A stretch of DNA of 38,312 bases, from positions 1-38,312 of the forward strand of contig JAOUKN010000008.1 of NCBI GenBank assembly GCA_029882515.1, in the 5' to 3' direction. The DNA is from Candidatus Bathyarchaeota archaeon. GTDB taxonomy: Archaea; Thermoproteota; Bathyarchaeia; Bathyarchaeales; Bathyarchaeaceae. Position 1 is the stretch's first letter; each line of letters starts with the position of its first letter. This document shows, one piece after another, positions 25,417 through 33,154 of the stretch. The translations under genes and the position numbers were made by a program. Below the pieces are notes generated by a model. The model saw only the letters and a list, made by a program, of their open reading frames with translations. It was not told where the DNA came from and did no database searches.

Positions 25417-26781
25417 TTGGAGAAATTTGATGTAATTGTAGTTGGTGCCGGAACGGGTGGATGTTTGGCAGCAAAAACCATCGCTGGTGCCGGTTTTAAC
25501 GTATGCTTAGCTGATCGGAAGAAACAAGAGGATGTTGGAGAGAAGATTTGTGGAGATGCCATAGGAAAACATCACTTTGACAAGTTGGGTTTAAGCTATC
25601 CTGTCGGAGCGGAACTGGAAAGAAAAATTCTTGGGATAAAGATTTACTCCCCGAATAACGAAACGGTTTTCCATGTAGCTGAAAAAGAACTCTTCGGGTT
25701 CATCTTGAATCGTCGTCGTTTCGGGCAGAGATTGTTGAATTATGCCATCAAAGCAGGTTCAACTTTTCTTGAACTAACTCATGCGGTAGAACCGCTTTTA
25801 GAAGGCAACTATGTTACTGGAGTTTTGACAAGAGATCTGAAAACACAGAAGCAACTTAGACTTTCTGGTAAGATTATAGTGGATGCAAGCGGGTTCTCTG
25901 CGATATTAAGGAAGAAGCTTCCTCAAGAGATTGGGATAGATACCGAGATTAACAAGGAAGATGTTGTGGTCTGCTACAGAGAAATTCGCAAATTGAAGAC
26001 GCAAATCCCCGAAGAAGAATTCCTTGAACTATATCTTAGTCAAGAGATTGCCCCAGGTGGATATAGTTGGATTTTCCCTGAACGGGGCAACAGAGTTAAT
26101 GTTGGTTTGGGGCTCGCTATGGTAGGGAAGTTCCCAAATCCGAAAACTCAACTCTACAACCACGTTTTGCCGAAGCCACTCTTTGAAGATTCCTCTTTGA
26201 CCAGTGGTGGAACATGGTATGCCCCAACACGAAGACCTTTGGACTGTATGACCGGAAATGGGATAGCCATTGTTGGAGATGCAGCTTGTCAAGTGAACCC
26301 AATTCACGGTGGAGGCATGGGGCCTTCTATGATTGCTGGAAAACTAGCAGGCGAAACGATTATCGAAGCTTTGGAAAAGAGAGATGTCAGTCGAGAGGGC
26401 CTGTGGATGTATAATCCAAGATACATGGAGTGGTATGGAGCAAAGCAAGCAGGTCTTGACGTTTTCCGTATGTTTCTCCAAGAAGGTGGAGACGACAACT
26501 TAGATTATGGAATGAAGTATAAGTTAATCACAGAGGAAGATCTTCTCAAAGCAAGCATGGGCGAAGATGTTCATCTTAACATAACTGAAAAAACTCGCAG
26601 ACTTTTCAGAGGGCTGGGAAGAATTTCCCTTGTTAAAAACCTGCGTGAAGTGGCAAATTTGTTGACGAAGGTGAAGACTCTGTATCTGAACTATCCAAGA
26701 TCACCTCAAGGCTTTGAAGAGTGGAGAAGAAATGTTGAAGAGTTATTTAGTGTGGCTAAGACTAAATTGAAGCCCACCTAG
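25417..26781 (+). CDS. Geranylgeranyl reductase family flavoprotein
   Basis: 454 residues. The Rossmann FAD motif (VIVVGAGTGGCLAAKTIA) starts at residue 6. KICGDAIG and the substrate-pocket motif YSWIFP (YxWxFP) mark the geranylgeranyl-reductase family, and GDAACQVNPIHGGGMGPS is the second FAD motif. It saturates isoprenoid chains of archaeal membrane lipids or quinones. TTG 25417 has GAGGT about nine bases upstream. It is longer at the C-terminus than minimal members, with a helical tail. It lies divergent from an HxlR-type regulator, which may control it, and is followed by a PRTase-like gene. Confidence 0.88.
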   Translation: MEKFDVIVVGAGTGGCLAAKTIAGAGFNVCLADRKKQEDVGEKICGDAIGKHHFDKLGLSYPVGAELERKILGIKIYSPNNETVFHVAEKELFGFILNRRRFGQRLLNYAIKAGSTFLELTHAVEPLLEGNYVTGVLTRDLKTQKQLRLSGKIIVDASGFSAILRKKLPQEIGIDTEINKEDVVVCYREIRKLKTQIPEEEFLELYLSQEIAPGGYSWIFPERGNRVNVGLGLAMVGKFPNPKTQLYNHVLPKPLFEDSSLTSGGTWYAPTRRPLDCMTGNGIAIVGDAACQVNPIHGGGMGPSMIAGKLAGETIIEALEKRDVSREGLWMYNPRYMEWYGAKQAGLDVFRMFLQEGGDDNLDYGMKYKLITEEDLLKASMGEDVHLNITEKTRRLFRGLGRISLVKNLREVANLLTKVKTLYLNYPRSPQGFEEWRRNVEELFSVAKTKLKPT

Positions 26782-26822
26782 CACTTGTTGAACTCGAAAA
26801 AATAATAAGGAACTATTTAGTA

Positions 26823-27434
26823 GTGAGTTGGGCTTGCTTCTGGATGAGAAAGCGGCTTGTTGCTCAAGGACTCATTCAAAAATTAAACGCTAAGTTACAA
26901 AAGAAACTCAATTTCGAAGAGACCTTACTCTTAGGGGTCGTTTTGAAGGGGCTTCCAGTCGCATATTCATTGGCCAAAATAAACGATACCATAGAAAATT
27001 TTGTTCCTTTAGTGGCTCAGAGACCGTTACAGATGCAGCATTATGTGGAATCGAATTTTCCTAGCCTAGAGTGGGAGATCTATTTTAAAGAAAGATTGAG
27101 CAACTGTGGGGATGTGTTGATTGTTGATGATGTTGTTAATAGTGGCTTTACTAAGCAGAAGCTGGAAAGTATTGTTTACTCAATGAGCAACGAAAGGGTC
27201 AATCTGTGTTTCTGTGCCCTTGTTCTTAATCAAAGATATCTTACTAATCCAAATTTTGCCAGTTCTGATGACACCTTTGTTCTACGAGTTGACGCCCAAG
27301 CCGTGGAGTGTGATTGGGGACTTATGACGGTTCCGTTGATGAACTTGAGTATGGAAGACACACTTATGCGATGTGAAGAATACTTCAGAAGATTCTGGCT
27401 TCATGAGAACCGAATAATTACCATAACCTACTAG
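26823..27434 (+). CDS. Phosphoribosyltransferase-fold protein
   Basis: About 203 residues. The PRPP-binding loop is clear (DVLIVDDVVNSGFTKQKLES) and LGVVLKGLPVAYSLA resembles the pyrophosphate loop region of type I PRTases such as orotate PRTase. The C-terminal half carries a DAQAVECDWGLM segment not typical of OPRT, so the substrate is uncertain and a non-enzymatic role is possible. The start is unclear: GTG 26823 has AAGGA upstream, while ATG 26844 is an alternative giving 196 residues. It follows the reductase by 41 bases. Confidence 0.7.
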   Translation: MSWACFWMRKRLVAQGLIQKLNAKLQKKLNFEETLLLGVVLKGLPVAYSLAKINDTIENFVPLVAQRPLQMQHYVESNFPSLEWEIYFKERLSNCGDVLIVDDVVNSGFTKQKLESIVYSMSNERVNLCFCALVLNQRYLTNPNFASSDDTFVLRVDAQAVECDWGLMTVPLMNLSMEDTLMRCEEYFRRFWLHENRIITITY

Positions 27435-27590
27435 TATGCGCTCGCAACTCGTTGAAACTGCGATAAACGCTTTCGATTGTAGGCTTATGAAGGATATTAG
27501 AAGCACGAGGTTGCACGAGGACTTATCTCTGCATCCCTTAAACTCATAAATACCTGATGGCGCCATTCTTTAGCTAAGGAGAAAGGAGAA

Positions 27591-27920
27591 GTGGAATGGC
27601 GAATATCATCCTTACCCGTGTGGTTTCTATCTTTGCTCTTGCTTAACATCCTAGACATCTTGGTAACAAACCCGACTTTCGAATCTAATCCTTTCACTCT
27701 TTACATGTGGGGAAAAATAGGCATCTTGCTTTCAGCTGGAATTAAAATTGGACTAGTCCTATTTTTCGGAATTTTATGCACACTCACTAAGAGGGTGGCT
27801 AAGCCAGCTGAGTGGGCTTTCGCTAGTAGACTATTGCGATGGACATTGATTGCATTGGTGGCTTTTTACATATTTGTAGTAGCGTGGAACATGCTTCAAC
27901 ACTTCTTGGTTCTGCTCTAG
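27591..27920 (+). CDS. Small three-TM membrane protein (DUF5658-like)
   Basis: 109 residues. TM segments lie near 8-24, 42-62 and 82-106. The LNILDILVTNPTFESNPF stretch after TM1 resembles the D-x-x-x-T...E-x-NP pattern of DUF5658-type membrane proteins. GTG 27591 is preceded by a strong AAGGAG/AAGGAGAA region. An ATAAATA element near 27548 could be its promoter. Function is unknown. Confidence 0.62.
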   Translation: MEWRISSLPVWFLSLLLLNILDILVTNPTFESNPFTLYMWGKIGILLSAGIKIGLVLFFGILCTLTKRVAKPAEWAFASRLLRWTLIALVAFYIFVVAWNMLQHFLVLL

Positions 27921-27982
27921 ATGGGCGTGAGTGACAATCAAAAAACAGCTAAGCAGATTTGTTCAGACAATCGTGGACTTCT

Positions 27983-28636
27983 CTAAATGAATAGCGTGGT
28001 TATAAGATAGTTCAGGCCAAAGCAGATCAGAACTACTCCAAAAACTGCCATGAGAATTCTATATCCTTTGCTACTTACTAAACTGGTTCCTCTGCGCGCA
28101 AGATAAGCGGATAGCGTAAGCCAACCATAATCCATCCACACGTGAGAGACATACATCAGCAGAAAACTAACAAGAGATAGGAAAACCGAAAGGTCTGACA
28201 TGAGCTTGATTCCAATTGTAAGCCACCACATGATAAAATAGGGGTTTAAACCTGTAAATATAATGCCCAAAATAACTGGATTCTTAACCAAGATCCTACT
28301 AGACATGGTTTGATCACCACGTTTTGGCGCCAAGGACTCGCGAATCTGCAAAATACCGAAGAAAAGCAACATCACTCCACCAAGTAGTCCTGTTAAAGGA
28401 CGAACTATAGGTTGGTCCACTACAGTTGAAAATCCAAAAGCCAAAACAACAGCGAGTGGCAACTCAAACAGCATGTGCCCAAGAGAAAAGAATAATCCTC
28501 CCTTTGCTCCAGACCGAGTGCCATGCGAAACAGTGGCGAAAAACAAAGGACCTGGTGCTAAGGCTCCAGAAGCAGTTACAAGAACGACAGTAGAGACGAA
28601 ACCTAAGGCATCCAAAAGCTTCGGACTTCCAATCAT
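27983..28636 (-). CDS. LysE/RhtB-family exporter
   Basis: 217 residues, about six membrane helices. The family signature appears at the N-terminus (SGALAPGPLFFATVSHGTRS, then GLFFSLGHMLFELPL), with NPVILGIIFTGLNPYFIMWW in the middle. Members export amino acids or other small metabolites. The gene is divergent from the second FEN1 copy; the 91-base gap has A/T-rich elements for both promoters. Substrate cannot be read from sequence. Confidence 0.85.
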   Translation of the reverse strand: MIGSPKLLDALGFVSTVVLVTASGALAPGPLFFATVSHGTRSGAKGGLFFSLGHMLFELPLAVVLAFGFSTVVDQPIVRPLTGLLGGVMLLFFGILQIRESLAPKRGDQTMSSRILVKNPVILGIIFTGLNPYFIMWWLTIGIKLMSDLSVFLSLVSFLLMYVSHVWMDYGWLTLSAYLARRGTSLVSSKGYRILMAVFGVVLICFGLNYLITTLFI

Positions 28637-28727
28637 AATTTACGTTGGTCTCATTTATTTAGTGTTTATTATTCTCACTAAATTTATATCAACCGTGACA
28701 ATGACTTAAACTGGCGCGTGAATCATT

Positions 28728-29768
28728 TTGGGCGTAAATCTACGCGATCTAGTTCCAAAAAAACAAATAGCCCTCTCTGATCTAAGTGGCAGATCCATTG
28801 CAATTGACGCTTATAATGCACTATATCAGTTTCTAGCCATTATTCGCCAGCCAGATGGCACGCCATTAAAAGACAGGACTGGTAAAGTTACAAGCCATCT
28901 AAGCGGTCTATTATATCGAACTGCAAATCTAGTCGAAATGGGCATGAGAGTAGTTTACGTTTTTGATGGAGTCCCCCCTACCTTAAAAGAGGTAGAAATA
29001 AGACGTAGGGTCAAAGTGAAGAAAGAGGCTATAATGAAGTATGAGAAAGCTTTGCAAGAAGGTAGAATCGAGGAAGCCCGCACCTACGCCCAAGCTACCA
29101 GCCGCCTGAAAGACTACATGGAACAAGACTCAAAACGCCTACTAACCCTAATGGGAGTCCCATGGATTCAAGCTCCAAGCGAAGGCGAAGCCCAAGCCGC
29201 CTATCTAACCAAAAAAGGCGATACAAACTATTGCGCCAGCCAAGACTACGACAGCCTACTGTTCGGTGCCCCTCTATTGATCAGAAATCTCACCATGAGT
29301 GGAAGAAGAAAACTCCCTGGAAAACAAGTCTACATAGACGTTATCCCAGAAATAGTGGAATTGAACCAAGTGTTAGAGAAACTAGGCATAACCCAAGAAC
29401 AATTAGTGGACATTGGAATCCTCATTGGAACCGACTTCAACCCCGAAGGCATAAGAGGAATCGGTCCAAAAACCGCCCTCAACTTAATAAAGCAACACAA
29501 CAGCCTCGAAAACACTATGTCTCACATAAAGGCAGCAAAGTTTCCCGTGGAACCCCAACGCATACGAGAAATCTTCCTCAACCCCAAAATCACCGATAAT
29601 TATCAGCTCAAATGGAAAGAACCTGACATTGAAGGTGTCATAGATTTCTTATGCCGCGAAAGAGATTTCTCCGAAGACAGAGTGCACAAAGCCCTTGAAA
29701 AAATGACCACCGGCATCAAAATGGCCAAAGGAAAGGTGACTTTGGAAGCCTTCTTTCAGAATAACTAA
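28728..29768 (+). CDS. fen: Flap endonuclease 1 (FEN1), second copy
   Basis: 346 residues starting at TTG 28728 (MGVNLRDLVPK). All ligands match the canonical archaeal numbering: D27, D80, E152, E154, D173, D175 and D236. The SQDYDSLLFG and GIRGIGPKTAL motifs are standard, and the C-terminal TLEAFF fits a PIP box. A TATA-like TTTATATC near 28684 implies a short leader. The two copies share order and length throughout but differ clearly in residues, so this is not a recent duplication. This copy is closer to the classical consensus and is likely the housekeeping enzyme. It converges with pcm (4-base gap). Confidence 0.94.
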   Translation: MGVNLRDLVPKKQIALSDLSGRSIAIDAYNALYQFLAIIRQPDGTPLKDRTGKVTSHLSGLLYRTANLVEMGMRVVYVFDGVPPTLKEVEIRRRVKVKKEAIMKYEKALQEGRIEEARTYAQATSRLKDYMEQDSKRLLTLMGVPWIQAPSEGEAQAAYLTKKGDTNYCASQDYDSLLFGAPLLIRNLTMSGRRKLPGKQVYIDVIPEIVELNQVLEKLGITQEQLVDIGILIGTDFNPEGIRGIGPKTALNLIKQHNSLENTMSHIKAAKFPVEPQRIREIFLNPKITDNYQLKWKEPDIEGVIDFLCRERDFSEDRVHKALEKMTTGIKMAKGKVTLEAFFQNN

Positions 29769-29772
29769 TCTT

Positions 29773-30484
29773 TTACTTCCACAATCTTTGCCCATACCTT
29801 CCAGTTAAGGGCACAAACGCAACTCCGCCTAGATTCTCCTTCAAAGTCTGGCTATCTCTCTTCCTAACGCGCACAAGCGTCTGATATAAATACATACCTC
29901 CAACTGGAATCACCAGAACCCCGTCACTCTTCAACTGCTCCACCAAAGGCTTGGGAACATCTGGAGCGGCTGCGGTAACCAAAATACGATCGTAGGGTGC
30001 CTCTTCCCGATATCCTAAGGACCCGTCTCCGCAAGTTACAGTGATCCGATCGCCGTATCCAGCCTTTACAATGTTTCTCTCTGCAAGCTCGGCTAGCTGA
30101 GAGACAATTTCCACCGTGTAAACGTGACCCCATTTATCTTTAGGGGCGTCTCTTGGGGCAACAATCTCCGCTATGGTTGCGGCATGCCAACCTGAGCCAG
30201 CTCCAACCTCTAACACCTTCTGTCCTATGTCCAACTCTAAGACTTCATCCATGATTGAAACCATGTTTCGCCCGACTGATCTTAGTTGGTCAGCCGTGAG
30301 GCGCAGAAATCGTTTGTCCCCATCCAATCGGAAGTGGTGAATCCACAGCAACATAAGATTTCACGTTTTCGGGAAGAAAAGTCTCTCTAGAGACCATTCG
30401 CATTGCCTTGATTACATTGGGTGAACGAAGAATCCCTTCTCTTATTAATCTGTCAACTAGTTCCTTCCAGTCCTTTTTCTCCAT
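29773..30484 (-). pseudogene. pcm: Protein-L-isoaspartate O-methyltransferase, broken by a 31-nt insertion
   Basis: Repairs isoaspartyl residues in aged proteins using AdoMet. The first frame (ATG 30484, with GAGG upstream) gives EKKDWKELVDRLIREGILRS to LPIGWGQTISAPH and then stops (G-TGA at 30290-30292). The second frame resumes with MVSIMDEVLELDIGQKVLEV, GAGSGWHAATI and the rest to QRLWK. In homologues SAPH is followed directly by MV-x-IM, so 30265-30295 (31 bases) is extra and shifts the frame. Everything else is intact, including the AdoMet loop, GDGS and the PVG region. It may be a recent pseudogene, an assembly error or an unusual expression mechanism. Confidence 0.85.
30269..30303. repeat. 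Stem-loop coinciding with the 31-nt insertion in pcm
   Basis: On the minus strand CGCC-TCA-CGGCTGA, then a 10-base loop, then TCAGTCG-GGCG can pair: a 7-bp inner stem (one G-U) and a 4-bp outer stem with a 3-base bulge on one side. It overlaps almost exactly the inserted bases of pcm. It does not have the two-bulge geometry of an archaeal splicing motif. Confidence 0.6.
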
Positions 30485-30553
30485 TTTCAAGCCTCAAGCA
30501 AATAATAGAAAATCTAATGCTTAAGACTTTGCAAAAGAGTGGGAAAAGGCTTT

Positions 30554-32377
30554 TCATTTGACAGTAACTGATTTAGCTAGATTTCTTGGCATGTCTGGGT
30601 CGCAGTTTCTTTCAACTGACATATAATAGGCAAAGAGTTGTAGTGGAATCACGTAGGGAATTGGTGAAAGGACCTCCGGAAATCCCGTTGGAATCTCAAT
30701 GTAATCGTCAACGATCTTTTTGGTTTCTTCGTCTCCTTCTTCAAGAATTGCAATGATAGAGGCTCCACGAGCTTTCATTTCCATAATGTTTCCCATGATT
30801 GTTTTGCGTGTTTCGTCCTTGGGGCAAATGAAGACAACGGGGAATCCAGGTTCAATGAGACTGATGGGTCCGTGTTTACTTTCTCCGGCTGGGTAAGCAA
30901 TGGATGGGACATAGGCTATCTCCAACAATTTTAATCTGCTTTCTAGTGCGGTGGCGGAACTTATCCCTCGCCCTAAAAAGAAGAAACATTGTTTGTCCTT
31001 GTATTTTTCGGCAAGCTGTCTTATTTTGGCCTCTTGAGTTTCCAGGATTGTCGCCACAATGTCTGGAATCTGTTGAAGTTTCTCCTCTAGATCTTCAATT
31101 TGTGTGTGAGAGATTTTACCTCGCCGTTTGGCGACGTTTAATGCCAGTTGGGAGAGGACCGATAGTTGTGAAGTGAAGGTTTTGGTGGCTGCCACTCCGA
31201 TTTCTGGACCGGACTGTTGACAAACATAGGCTCTTGCCACTCGTGTTAACGTAGATCCAACAACATTAGTGAGACCCAGAATTGTTGCAGCTCGTTGTCT
31301 GGCCCATTCTACAGCTGCTAAAGTGTCTGCTGTTTCTCCAGATTGACTAACTGCAAGGATCGTGCTATCTATATTCACCGCTTTTCCATGTTGCTCTATA
31401 AACTCGGAGGCGATAACTGGATGTGTAGCTAATAATGCAACTTTTGAAAACATGTATGAGGCCGCGAGACAAGCGTGGTATGAGGTCCCAGCCGCTACGA
31501 AGTAGACTTCCGTGGCACGTTCCAGAAAAGTTGCCATCAAATCCAAGTATTGCTCTTGTAATCTAAGAGTGTTTCTTAGACACAGTGGTTGTTCATGAAT
31601 TTCCTTTAACATAAAATGAGGATAACCTTGTTTCTCAGCCATTTCTGGTGTCCAATCGATAACCTCAGGTTCCCTCAAAACCGGGTTCCCGTCACTGATT
31701 CTCCGAATCTCATACCTATCATCAGCTAAGACAACGATCTCTCCGTCCTCAATTATCACTGCCTTATTCGTCAACGGGAGGAAGGCGGGAATGTCTGAGG
31801 CACAGTAAATTCCATGTTCTCCAACTCCAGCCACTAGAGGGCTTTCTTTACGGGCACACACAATCTTGTTCGGTTCCCTCACAGAGATTATTGCGACGGC
31901 GTAGGAGCCCTCCAGTCGCTTCACAGCTTCACGAACTGCTTCTGATAAGGGCAGACCATCCTTCAATTCTTCCTCAATCAGATGAGGGATAACTTCGGTG
32001 TCGGTTTTTGAACGAAACACATGCCCTAGTTCTTCTAGCTCCCTTTGGATTTCGGCGAAGTTTTCAATGATTCCATTGTGAACGACGGCGATCTGCTTGT
32101 GACAATCCATGTGAGGATGTGCATTCACCTGAGAAGGCGCTCCATGAGTAGCCCACCTCGTGTGACCCAGTGCTATTCGGCCAGGGATGTTAGCCAAATT
32201 GTGCACTGCATGAACATCATCAATCTTTCCTTGATCCTTTTTGATGAAGAGCTTATTTTTGTAGATTGCCGCTTCACCAACGGAGTCGTAGCCCCGATAT
32301 TCAAGTCTCTTTAAGGCAGCATGAACAATTGGCGCGGCAACGCCGTTCTTGAGAATGCATCCAAATATTCCGCACAT
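30554..32377 (-). CDS. glmS: Glutamine-fructose-6-phosphate aminotransferase (isomerizing)
   Basis: 607 residues. Makes glucosamine-6-phosphate for UDP-GlcNAc and surface glycans or N-glycosylation. The N-terminal Ntn-type glutaminase begins MCGIFGC, so the nucleophile Cys follows the initiator Met; this decides ATG 32377 over the TTG one codon earlier. GHTRWATHG and HNGIIENF are standard. Two SIS domains follow (AAGTSYHACLAA, VSQSGETADTLAAV, LGRGISSATALE), and the end DMPRNLAKSVTVK is the family C-terminus. It lies just upstream of pcm on the same strand (69 bases). No riboswitch is seen. Confidence 0.95.
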   Translation of the reverse strand: MCGIFGCILKNGVAAPIVHAALKRLEYRGYDSVGEAAIYKNKLFIKKDQGKIDDVHAVHNLANIPGRIALGHTRWATHGAPSQVNAHPHMDCHKQIAVVHNGIIENFAEIQRELEELGHVFRSKTDTEVIPHLIEEELKDGLPLSEAVREAVKRLEGSYAVAIISVREPNKIVCARKESPLVAGVGEHGIYCASDIPAFLPLTNKAVIIEDGEIVVLADDRYEIRRISDGNPVLREPEVIDWTPEMAEKQGYPHFMLKEIHEQPLCLRNTLRLQEQYLDLMATFLERATEVYFVAAGTSYHACLAASYMFSKVALLATHPVIASEFIEQHGKAVNIDSTILAVSQSGETADTLAAVEWARQRAATILGLTNVVGSTLTRVARAYVCQQSGPEIGVAATKTFTSQLSVLSQLALNVAKRRGKISHTQIEDLEEKLQQIPDIVATILETQEAKIRQLAEKYKDKQCFFFLGRGISSATALESRLKLLEIAYVPSIAYPAGESKHGPISLIEPGFPVVFICPKDETRKTIMGNIMEMKARGASIIAILEEGDEETKKIVDDYIEIPTGFPEVLSPIPYVIPLQLFAYYMSVERNCDPDMPRNLAKSVTVK

Positions 32378-32690
32378 CAATAATGCCTCATGAATTCTTA
32401 GTTAAGCTGATCCTCTACGTGTAGGTTTAATTAGAGAAAAGCATTATCTATAAGGTTTTTTAGGAAAAAATCCTCAATTTGAAAAAAGATTTTTGAGGGG
32501 TTTCTTGGGTATTTAATGGGTTTCTATTTGACAGTTAAAAAAATGTTTATAACAGTTCGAGACTCAGAGTTTGGTTTGCCCATCTACAAAATGTATGACT
32601 CAGTGCGTTATATGTGGCTACCACAAATTTTATATAAAGATAGTATGACATATCATTCATATGAATAATTATTCAATTGATGTGACGTAG
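32378..32690. promoter_or_regulatory. Divergent control region between glmS and arsR
   Basis: 313 bases without a gene. For glmS there is GAGG near 32392 and a TTATAGATAA-like element around 32440-32452 (minus strand). Near the middle CCTCAA (32472-32477) and TTGAGG (32493-32498) can form a hairpin around an A-rich loop, of unknown role. For arsR there is TTTATATAAAG at 32629-32639 and the palindrome ATTCATATGAAT at 32655-32666. Confidence 0.55.
32629..32666 (+). promoter_or_regulatory. TATA box plus palindromic operator of the ArsR gene
   Basis: TTTATATAAAG (32629-32639) is a good archaeal TATA box. The 12-base perfect palindrome ATTCATATGAAT (32655-32666) lies where transcription should begin, about 25 bases downstream and 24 bases before the ATG. 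Its position suits autorepression by the ArsR protein. Confidence 0.6.
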
Positions 32691-33065
32691 ATGAAGCATG
32701 GTTTGAGTGAGACGTGTCATCTATTCTTTTCAACGTTATCAAATCCGACAAGATTAGCAATTCTAGAACTCCTTCGCGATGGGCCAAAGAATGTAACTGA
32801 GATCTCTGAATCTCTAAACCAAGAACAGAGCATGATTTCGCACAATCTTAAACCCCTAGAGAGATGTAGATTTATCTTTTCAGAAAGAAGAAAGAAGAAA
32901 CGTTTCTACGCTTTGAACAAGGAAACAATGGAATCGTTATTCAAGACATTCACCTATCACACCCAAAAGTACTGTCCAACAAAGGGAAAATGTCTAACAG
33001 TGAGAGGGCTTCAAAAACAGAAGAAGAAAGCCGCTTCGGGGCCATTATATGTGAATCGTTATTAA
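32691..33065 (+). CDS. ArsR-family winged-helix regulator
   Basis: 124 residues. The DNA-binding domain is clear (FFSTLSNPTRLAILELL, NVTEISESLNQEQSMISHNL, with a basic wing RRKKKRFYAL). Cysteines lie at residue 9, in ERCRF, and in a C-terminal YCPTKGKC pair, so metal or Fe-S/redox sensing is possible. Transcription starts from a TATA box with a palindrome over the start site. The gene precedes cooS by 89 bases on the same strand and may regulate it. Confidence 0.85.
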   Translation: MKHGLSETCHLFFSTLSNPTRLAILELLRDGPKNVTEISESLNQEQSMISHNLKPLERCRFIFSERRKKKRFYALNKETMESLFKTFTYHTQKYCPTKGKCLTVRGLQKQKKKAASGPLYVNRY

Positions 33066-33111
33066 GGAAGCTATGAAATATGGTAAACAGAAAATATATC
33101 GAAACAATTTT

Positions 33112-33121
33112 GCACACGTGC
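33112..33121. promoter_or_regulatory. Short inverted repeat upstream of cooS
   Basis: GCAC-AC-GTGC lies 34 bases before the cooS ATG, downstream of an A/T-rich AAAATATATC (33091-33100) that could be a TATA box. It is short, so only a weak operator candidate. Confidence 0.3.
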
Positions 33122-33154
33122 TTTAGTGTTTCATTCTAAAGAGGTGGATTTGGA

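Noticed and set aside
30265-30303. Archaeal bulge-helix-bulge mRNA intron in pcm
   Set aside because: The 5' side has a TCA bulge with a possible cut TC^A that would restore the frame, but the first bases of the second exon (CATG) cannot pair with the intron's CGGC to form the central 4-bp helix, and no second 3-nt bulge exists.
32459-32500. glmS riboswitch-ribozyme or other riboswitch upstream of glmS
   Set aside because: Only a simple hairpin with an A-rich loop is visible; no ribozyme core, and that element is bacterial.
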